A stretch of DNA of 47,670 bases from DAOTKC01 sp035449045 (GTDB taxonomy: Bacteria; Bacillota; Clostridia; Christensenellales; CAG-917), in the NCBI GenBank assembly GCA_035449045.1, contig DAOTKC010000010.1:1-47670 (forward strand), given 5' to 3'. The position numbers and the translations under genes are program-made. Shown here in pieces: positions 42,557 through 47,670 of this stretch. Numbering within the stretch: the stretch's first letter is position 1; each line of letters starts with the position of its first letter. Below the pieces are notes generated by a model. That model did no database searches and had not been told where the DNA came from. It saw nothing but the letters and a program-made list of their open reading frames with translations.

Positions 42557-43345
42557 CTAACCGCCGTAGATTTTATAAATCATATAGTTGACGAAGCCGG
42601 AGGGCAGGACTTTGGCAAGGAAGGCCAAAACCTTATAGTTGAAACCGACCACAACGGTAAGACGCGGCCTTTTAGCAGTTGCCTGCTTGAGCACCGCTTG
42701 GGCAATGGACTGCGGCGGCATGCCGTTTCGCTCGTCCTTTTCCATGACGGCGACTGATTTTTCCATACGCACTTGATAAGCGGGCAGCTCGTCGACTGCC
42801 TTTCTTCTGCTGTCGGTGAAGCCCGTCTTTATGTCGCCGGGCAGAATGTTGGTTATCTTGATGTTAAAGGGCCGCGTTTCGAGTTGGAGTGCGTTAAAGA
42901 GCGAGCAGAGCGCCGACTTCGTAGCCGAATAAAACCCTTGGAAGGGAAGATAGAAAACGGCGGCAAGCGAGCTTATGTTGACGATTCTGCCGCCGCCCGC
43001 CTCGCGCATATAGGGCAGGACACGCTTGGTGAGCTCGAAGGCGCCGAAGTAGTTGACGTCGAAGATGTAGCGCGCGTTCTCGGAAGCGGTGTTCTCGATG
43101 GAGCCCGAAATTCCCATTCCCGCGTTGTTGACGAGAAGGTCAATCTTTCCTTCGGCTTTTATGACCTCGGCAACCGAAGCCGCTATGCTTTCGGTATTAG
43201 TAAGGTCGGTAGGGATAAATTCAATGCCCGGTATATCGGCCTTCTTTCTGTTGAAGCCGTAGACTTTGTAGCCGTTTTGTGATAAAAGCAGCGCGGTTTC
43301 TTTGCCTATGCCCGAGGACGCGCCCGTTACAATCGCTATTTTCAT
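42557..43345 (-). CDS. Classical short-chain dehydrogenase/reductase
   Basis: A 262-residue NAD(P)-dependent oxidoreductase. TGASSGIGKETALLL is the cofactor motif, NNAGMGISG the structural NNAG, SSLAAVFYLPFQGFYSATKSA includes the catalytic Ser, Tyr and Lys, and PGDIKTGF is the family P-G stretch. Substrate not determined. It follows the CPBP gene by 16 nt and is the last gene of the minus-strand group 45.8-42.5 kb. Confidence 0.93.
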   Translation of the reverse strand: MKIAIVTGASSGIGKETALLLSQNGYKVYGFNRKKADIPGIEFIPTDLTNTESIAASVAEVIKAEGKIDLLVNNAGMGISGSIENTASENARYIFDVNYFGAFELTKRVLPYMREAGGGRIVNISSLAAVFYLPFQGFYSATKSALCSLFNALQLETRPFNIKITNILPGDIKTGFTDSRRKAVDELPAYQVRMEKSVAVMEKDERNGMPPQSIAQAVLKQATAKRPRLTVVVGFNYKVLAFLAKVLPSGFVNYMIYKIYGG

Positions 43346-43361
43346 TTAATACCTCCCTAAA

Positions 43362-44099
43362 TTATAAGAAATACGAGAACAAATCCAAACTGAACCCCAA
43401 AATGAAATGCATCAAAAGCGAGGGGTATATCGATTTGGTTTTATAGGCGGTGAAGCCGAAAATGAGGCCGCCGACTATTGCCGATAGCGTCTCCGACATC
43501 GGCTTGCCGAAGCCCGCAATGCTGGAGTGGATGAGCGCCGACACCATGGTGGTGACGGCGATGGCGAGCGCCGGCCCGTATTTTCCCGAAATGCTGAAAA
43601 AGCCGAAGCCGCGGAAGAGATATTCCCAGCCGAAATAATAGGCAATATAGGAAACATAGTAAAGAATGAAAAATCCCGCGCTTGTGAAAATCTTGGCTCC
43701 GCCCAAAGGATAGAGCGTCATCATTTCCTTGTCGCCTATCGTGGAGAGGGAAAGAAGGGGCACTACGGCAAGCGAAAGCAACATTACAATGACGGTGCCT
43801 TTGCTGTAATGAAACTTCAGCCCGACGTCGGCCATCGTCTGTTTTAAAAAGAGCTTGGAGAGGGGCAGCGAAAGCAGAAAGAAAAAGAAAAACGCCATGA
43901 AGTTGTGGTATATGTATTTATAATATAAAAGCTCGGCGGGGTCGGAAAAGCGGGCTCCGAAAGTCTTTTCAAAGAAGTCCTGAATGCCGAAATAAAAATA
44001 CAGTGCCACGGCAACGGTGGTGAAAAGTATCGCCGTAACCGCTCTTTTGTCGGCGTCTTTAACCAGCTCGCGCCATTGCAGCTTCAATTGTTCAACCAT
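43362..44099 (-). CDS. CPBP family intramembrane protease
   Basis: A 245-residue membrane protein with about six or seven helices, of the CAAX-protease/bacteriocin-processing (Abi) superfamily. Motif 1 reads FGWEYLFRGFGFF, giving W-E-x-x-F-R rather than the commoner EExxxR, so one of the two glutamates is replaced. Motif 2 is SALIHSSIAGF with the His, and motif 3 SLLMHFILGFS supplies a second His. Such enzymes process peptides or act in bacteriocin self-immunity; the target is unknown. Gene gap to the upstream epimerase gene is 9 nt. Confidence 0.82.
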   Translation of the reverse strand: MVEQLKLQWRELVKDADKRAVTAILFTTVAVALYFYFGIQDFFEKTFGARFSDPAELLYYKYIYHNFMAFFFFFLLSLPLSKLFLKQTMADVGLKFHYSKGTVIVMLLSLAVVPLLSLSTIGDKEMMTLYPLGGAKIFTSAGFFILYYVSYIAYYFGWEYLFRGFGFFSISGKYGPALAIAVTTMVSALIHSSIAGFGKPMSETLSAIVGGLIFGFTAYKTKSIYPSLLMHFILGFSLDLFSYFL

Positions 44100-44108
44100 A
44101 ACCCTCTC

Positions 44109-45125
44109 CTATTTTCTTTTAACTTTTATGTTTTGCGGCATTGTGTTGAACCACGCCGCCGTTCTTGCAGTGCCTTCTTCTTGGGATACGGCGGGGCTGT
44201 AGCCGAAGGCGCGGCGGGCTTTTTCAATGGAGAAATGATAGTCTACCGAGTTTTGCAAGACCGAGAACAGCGTAATTTTGGGCATCGTTTCGCTTCTTAT
44301 AAGTTTAAAGACGCCCTCGACAAAATAGGCCGCGAGCTTGGCAAGGGGCGCTGGCAAGCTCATAAATTTAGGATTTACGCCGAAAGCGTTCGCGACGTGC
44401 GTGAGATATTCTTTGAGAGTTTCGCCCGCGCCGTCGGTCAGGTTGTAGTCCTCGTTGTAGGCGGAGGGCGTCAGGCTGGCGCGGCAGATGCCGTCGGCGA
44501 GGTTGCCGCCGTAGACGAAGCAACTCTTGTGGCTCCCTTGGTCGACGACGGGCATTTGCCCTTTTTTGACAAGGCGGTAGATGTCGTAGGAGGAAGTCAT
44601 GTCGTATTCGCCGTAGACGTTGCCGGGGCGGATAACGACGTAGTTTTGGCCAATGTCGCGGCAATAGCTCATAACCATCGTTTCTGCCTTGAGCTTGGAC
44701 AACGAATAGGGATTGTCCATGGGAATCTTTTCGGCCTCTTCGGGGAGGTCGACGTAGCCGCGGTAGCCGTAGACGGCGACCGAGCTTAAATAGAGGAAAC
44801 ATTTGGCCGACACGCTTTTGGCGTAGTCGATTACGCGCCTCGTCCCGTCGACGTTGACGCGGTCAAAATCGCGGATATCGCCCCATGCGCTGACTTTGCC
44901 CGCCACTTGGTAGACGTAGTCGGCGGCGCCGAGAGCGCCGAAATCGTAGCTTGTGAGGTCGCCTTGGACGACCTTGACTTCGCCGCTTTCAATCAGTTTT
45001 GCCAGCCGTTCGTTTCTGGTTTTCGAGGAAAAATCGAGCCCGAAAACCTCCAGCCCTTCGTCATAAAGACGGCAGGCGAGGTGAGAGCCGATAAAACCGC
45101 AAATTCCCACGACAAATGCTTTCAT
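44109..45125 (-). CDS. NAD-dependent epimerase/dehydratase (extended SDR)
   Basis: A 338-residue extended SDR: VVGICGFIGSHLACRL at the N-terminus (G-x-x-G-x-x-G, with Cys in place of the usual Thr), DVYYVYQ-like core strand DYVYQVAGKVSAWGD, FLYLSSVAVYGYRGY and PYSLSKLKAE (catalytic Tyr/Lys), VIRPGNVYG. Resembles 3-beta-hydroxysteroid-dehydrogenase-like or nucleoside-sugar epimerases; the substrate is unknown. Followed closely by the CPBP gene. Confidence 0.88.
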   Translation of the reverse strand: MKAFVVGICGFIGSHLACRLYDEGLEVFGLDFSSKTRNERLAKLIESGEVKVVQGDLTSYDFGALGAADYVYQVAGKVSAWGDIRDFDRVNVDGTRRVIDYAKSVSAKCFLYLSSVAVYGYRGYVDLPEEAEKIPMDNPYSLSKLKAETMVMSYCRDIGQNYVVIRPGNVYGEYDMTSSYDIYRLVKKGQMPVVDQGSHKSCFVYGGNLADGICRASLTPSAYNEDYNLTDGAGETLKEYLTHVANAFGVNPKFMSLPAPLAKLAAYFVEGVFKLIRSETMPKITLFSVLQNSVDYHFSIEKARRAFGYSPAVSQEEGTARTAAWFNTMPQNIKVKRK

Positions 45126-45181
45126 ATTCTTGCCCCCTATATATAAAAATTTTTTTCCAGATAAATTTTAGCGCAAAAAGC

Positions 45182-45847
45182 CTATTGCTCTTCGCCGCCG
45201 TTTTCAGCTGTCTTTAACCTGTTTTCTTTTCGCATTTTGAGCATTTTAGTCCAAAGCACTATGATTAATATAAAGGCGATGCAACCTATGAAGGCGAAAA
45301 GAATCAAATCGACATAGGCGGCGGCGAATATGACGAGCGTCGTCATTATGGCGCCCGATAGGAAGTTGCCCGCTATGATAAAGAGGCCGGCCTTCCATGC
45401 CTTGACATCTAAAAGCGCGGCTATCGCCGAGCCCGTCCATGCGCCGGTAAAGGGAATGGGGATGGCGACGAAGGCAAACAGCGCCAGACATTTTTTGATT
45501 TCGGGCGTCAATCGCTTGGTTTTTTGTCTGTTCGCGGTGCCGAGCACGTTCTTGGCGCGGTCGAAAATCATACCCTCGGCGCTCTCGGCAAACCTTTTGG
45601 TCAAGCGCCACCGCTTAAGCCTGTTTAAAAGCGGCTTTAGGGAATAAATCAGCGGAAACACGATGACGGATGCGCCCAAAACGCAGATTAGATAAGCGAT
45701 GGCGGGATGGATATCCATGCCCGCGCTGAGTATTATGCCGCCGCGAAGCTCGACTAGGGGAATGAAGGAAACGATAAAGAGCGTAAGCAAGTCGTTCCCT
45801 ACCGTATCCGCCAAAAAATTGATAATGCTTTCCGTTATCGAAGCCAT
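45182..45847 (-). CDS. Small multidrug export protein family membrane protein
   Basis: A roughly 221-residue membrane protein of the sm_multidrug_ex type (COG2426). SFIPLVELRGGIILSAGMD in the first half and FVAIPIPFTGAWTGSAIAAL in the second are the family hallmarks; five or six helices and a basic C-tail. I use the ATG at 45847: the upstream TTG at 45886 lies in the promoter region, upstream of the predicted transcription start. No clear ribosome binding site. The epimerase gene follows 56 nt later. Confidence 0.85.
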   Translation of the reverse strand: MASITESIINFLADTVGNDLLTLFIVSFIPLVELRGGIILSAGMDIHPAIAYLICVLGASVIVFPLIYSLKPLLNRLKRWRLTKRFAESAEGMIFDRAKNVLGTANRQKTKRLTPEIKKCLALFAFVAIPIPFTGAWTGSAIAALLDVKAWKAGLFIIAGNFLSGAIMTTLVIFAAAYVDLILFAFIGCIAFILIIVLWTKMLKMRKENRLKTAENGGEEQ

Positions 45848-45876
45848 GTTAAGTTTTTTAAGGTCGAGATATTTAT

Positions 45877-45905
45877 AGTATAACAATCAGGTTGCATAAT
45901 AGCAA
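45877..45905 (-). promoter_or_regulatory. Promoter of the small multidrug export gene
   Basis: On the minus strand, TTGCTA (45905-45900), a 17-bp spacer and TATACT (45882-45877). Leader about 23 nt. Confidence 0.65.
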
Positions 45906-46036
45906 TATTATGATAGAATAAAAAATATGATTTTGGGGGTTTTTAGGCGAAAGTTTTAAATATATATCTTAATTATAACTAATAGAGCGAAAGAGAAATA
46001 AATGGCAATATTAACTATAATCCACCGGAAACTAAA

Positions 46037-46120
46037 ACCCAAAAGCGTAAGAGCTATATAGCTATAAAACTATACACCCAAAAAGCATAAGAAATATGAT
46101 AGCTATGTAAAACTATAAAC
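46037..46120. repeat. Imperfect direct repeat upstream of the TtcA-like gene
   Basis: Two copies of a 39- to 45-bp unit, at 46037-46075 and 46076-46120, sharing ACCCAAAA-(A)GC-TAAGA-TAT-AGCTAT-AAAACTATA with small indels. AT-rich, no ORF. Apart from this and the promoter at 45877-45905, the 306-bp gap 45848-46153 holds nothing I recognise. Confidence 0.6.
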
Positions 46121-46153
46121 ATTTTCAGAGACATTCGGCCTTCAAGGTAAAAA

Positions 46154-46882
46154 ATGCAGAAGATTTTGAGCGCGATGCGGCGCGCGATTACCGACTATAA
46201 GATGATTTCCGAGGGCGACAAGATTGCCGTCGGGCTTTCGGGCGGCAAGGACAGCTTGACGCTGCTTACCGCGCTTTCGCTCTACCGCCGATTTTCGCCC
46301 GAGAAATTCGAGCTTTTTGCCGTCCACGTCGACATGAATTTTTCGGACGGCGACAAGTCGGCGCTTGATGCGATAGCAAAATATTGCGACAGCCTAGCCG
46401 TGCCGTTCGGCGTGGTGGAGACCGAGATAGCCAAGATTGTTTTCGATATAAGAAAAGAGGATAACCCATGCAGCCTGTGCGCCAAGCTCCGCCGCGGCGC
46501 CCTCAACACCGAGCTGAACCGCATCGGCGTCTCCAAGCTGGCGCTCGCCCATCACGCCGACGACGCCGTTGAAACGCTGATGCTTTCGCTGATTTTCGAG
46601 GGCAGAGTGTCGCTGTTCCAGCCCGTCAGCTATCTTGACCGCACCGCAGTAACGCTGATTCGCCCCTTTATTTATATTGACGAGGGCGACATCCGCGGCG
46701 CGGCGTCAAGGCATAATTTGCCCGTCATGAAAAACCCCTGCCCCGCCGATAAGCACACCCGCCGCGAATATGTCAAGGATTTAATCAAGAGCATAACCAA
46801 AGAGATTCCTTTTGCCGCCGACCGCATGAAATCGGCGATTTTCCATCCCGAACGCAATAATTTGTGGAACCCGCCGAAATAA
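46154..46882 (+). CDS. TtcA/TtuA-like tRNA thiolation protein
   Basis: A 242-residue PP-loop ATP pyrophosphatase. The PP-loop is VGLSGGKDSLTLL near residue 27. NPCSLCAKLRRGAL gives the CxxC pair and MKNPCPADKHTRR a third cysteine, as in enzymes that bind a 4Fe-4S cluster and thiolate tRNA (2-thiocytidine at position 32 in TtcA). LALAHHADDAVETLMLSL is the family stretch. Shorter than E. coli TtcA (about 311). The ribosome binding site is a modest AAGGT. Convergent with the gene at the right edge. Confidence 0.87.
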   Translation: MQKILSAMRRAITDYKMISEGDKIAVGLSGGKDSLTLLTALSLYRRFSPEKFELFAVHVDMNFSDGDKSALDAIAKYCDSLAVPFGVVETEIAKIVFDIRKEDNPCSLCAKLRRGALNTELNRIGVSKLALAHHADDAVETLMLSLIFEGRVSLFQPVSYLDRTAVTLIRPFIYIDEGDIRGAASRHNLPVMKNPCPADKHTRREYVKDLIKSITKEIPFAADRMKSAIFHPERNNLWNPPK

Positions 46883-46922
46883 TATCCGCAAAAATTTTGA
46901 TAGGGGAACCATTAACAAGATA

Positions 46923-46955
46923 AAAAAAGCCGCCCGATTATCGGACGGCTTTTTC
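46923..46955. terminator. Bidirectional terminator between the TtcA-like gene and the right-edge gene
   Basis: AAAAAGCCG-C-CCGA pairs with TCGG-A-CGGCTTTTT around a 3-nt loop with one mismatch. T/A tracts on both sides. Confidence 0.85.
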
Positions 46956-46971
46956 TATGTTTTTAGTTTAG

Positions 46972-47670
46972 TTATACCATGAAGGGATAGGGCTTGGAGT
47001 TGATGCTGATTTGGTTGGTCGACATGCCTCCGCCGTCGGTCGAGGGGATGACGCAGTGGACGCTGATGGTGCCGGCGGACGCGGGCAGGATTTTTCCGCC
47101 CAGCTCGATGTTGAAGCCGGCCTTGGCGTATGCGTCTTTCAGATAGCGTCCCACCGTGCCCTCGTGGGTGTAGTTGAGGAGGGCGGCGCTCATCGTGCCG
47201 ATGTAGGCCGTCAGGTTGTAGCTGAGCATCTTGAAAGCGGGCAGTTCTATCTCGAAGATGACGGCGCCGGTGGCGGGGTTGAAGGAGGTGACCTGCGCGG
47301 CGTAGATCTTTTGGACGGTGGCGGCCGCAACCGACTTCTCGCTGTTGACTACATAGACGTCGCCTTCTTTCTTGAGCGTTATCGAGTAGAAGGTTTGCGT
47401 GCCCAGCCAAATCAAGGGGACGGTGACGTTGGAGTGATAGACCCAGCCGCCGCCGGTCGCAACATTGCGCGCGCGGATGTTGGTGACTACGCTTGCCGGC
47501 ACCTTGTCATAGGTCAGGCTGGAAGGCATGGCGTGCGTGACGGTGTCGGAGGCGGGAAGCGCGGCTATCGCGGCGGCTATCTTAGCCTGAATGGCGGCCA
47601 GCGTCTCGGTGATTTCAACCTCGAGGACGTCGACTAACATTTCGATGTGTTGCTGCGTGCCCAGCTTGAT
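46972..47670 (-). CDS. Unidentified protein, C-terminal part (runs off right edge)
   Basis: The reading frame is open to the window edge, so about 232 C-terminal residues are visible. A helical region (LVDVLEVEITETLAAIQAKI) is followed by beta-rich sequence with many Thr, Ser and Gly (VATGGGWVYHSNVTVPLIW; SFNPATGAVIFEIELPAF), ending ISINSKPYPFMV. I recognise no family; the composition is that of a surface or structural protein. An internal ATG at 47640 is not needed as start, since the frame continues upstream. Confidence 0.65.
   Translation of the reverse strand: MKLGTQQHIEMLVDVLEVEITETLAAIQAKIAAAIAALPASDTVTHAMPSSLTYDKVPASVVTNIRARNVATGGGWVYHSNVTVPLIWLGTQTFYSITLKKEGDVYVVNSEKSVAAATVQKIYAAQVTSFNPATGAVIFEIELPAFKMLSYNLTAYIGTMSAALLNYTHEGTVGRYLKDAYAKAGFNIELGGKILPASAGTISVHCVIPSTDGGGMSTNQISINSKPYPFMV

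Noticed and set aside
1..47670. tRNA, rRNA, CRISPR, insertion sequence or prophage
   Set aside because: No cloverleaf, regularly spaced repeats, transposase, integrase or phage structural gene was recognised in any gap or frame.

Overview
The window looks like chromosomal DNA of an uncultured spore-forming Clostridia-type Firmicute. This rests on four things: strong AGGAGG ribosome binding sites; sigma-A-like promoters with an almost fixed 17-bp spacer; an Rnf complex gene, a SpoVB-like flippase and a DUF421/DUF4363 pair; and compact head-to-tail operons. No tRNA, rRNA, CRISPR, phage or insertion sequence was seen. Nearly all of the window is housekeeping coding sequence, and both ends cut through genes. 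The species assignment is inference.

Layout, left to right. 1-4.9 kb (minus strand): the 5' part of rnfC, preceded by a hairpin and a 1376-residue lipoprotein built from five repeated jelly-roll-like modules. 5.1-6.1 kb (plus): two half-size TauE/SafE transporters. 6.2-9.1 kb (minus): SpoVB-like flippase, DUF4363 and DUF421. 9.3-15 kb (minus): uvrA, uvrB and two small winged-helix/membrane proteins coupled to uvrB. 15.1-17.4 kb (minus): folA, glyS and a 64-residue protein with 17 cysteines. 17.7-19.9 kb (plus): coaX, whose promoter abuts its start codon, and hom. 20-21.4 kb: tspO (minus) and thyA (plus). 21.6-26.9 kb (minus): amidohydrolase, lipoprotein, hflX and guaB. 27-28.8 kb: a YkvI-like transporter and a flavodoxin.

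28.9-34.1 kb (minus): a tightly packed operon of membrane protein, hslO, TPR protein, a His/Cys-rich repeat protein and an HD hydrolase. 34.3-37.6 kb (plus): asd, dapA and a dapB fused to a tandem ACT regulatory region like that of aspartokinase; a structured, possibly regulatory RNA leader lies between asd and dapA. 37.7-42.4 kb: mscS and a small membrane protein, gap, an M29 aminopeptidase (minus) and fba. 42.6-45.8 kb (minus): SDR, CPBP protease, NAD-dependent epimerase and small multidrug export protein. 46.2 kb to the end: a TtcA-like tRNA thiolation protein (plus) and the 3' end of an unidentified gene (minus).

How the genes work together. hom, asd, dapA and dapB cover the aspartate-family branch to threonine/methionine and to diaminopimelate/lysine. 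thyA and folA form the dTMP/folate cycle. gap and fba are glycolytic, and uvrA/uvrB are excision repair. The most unusual items are the DapB-ACT fusion, the asd-dapA leader RNA, the apparently leaderless coaX, the winged-helix/membrane pair in front of uvrB and the cysteine-rich mini-protein with tandem repeats in its promoter. All functional claims come from reading the sequence; no database search was run.
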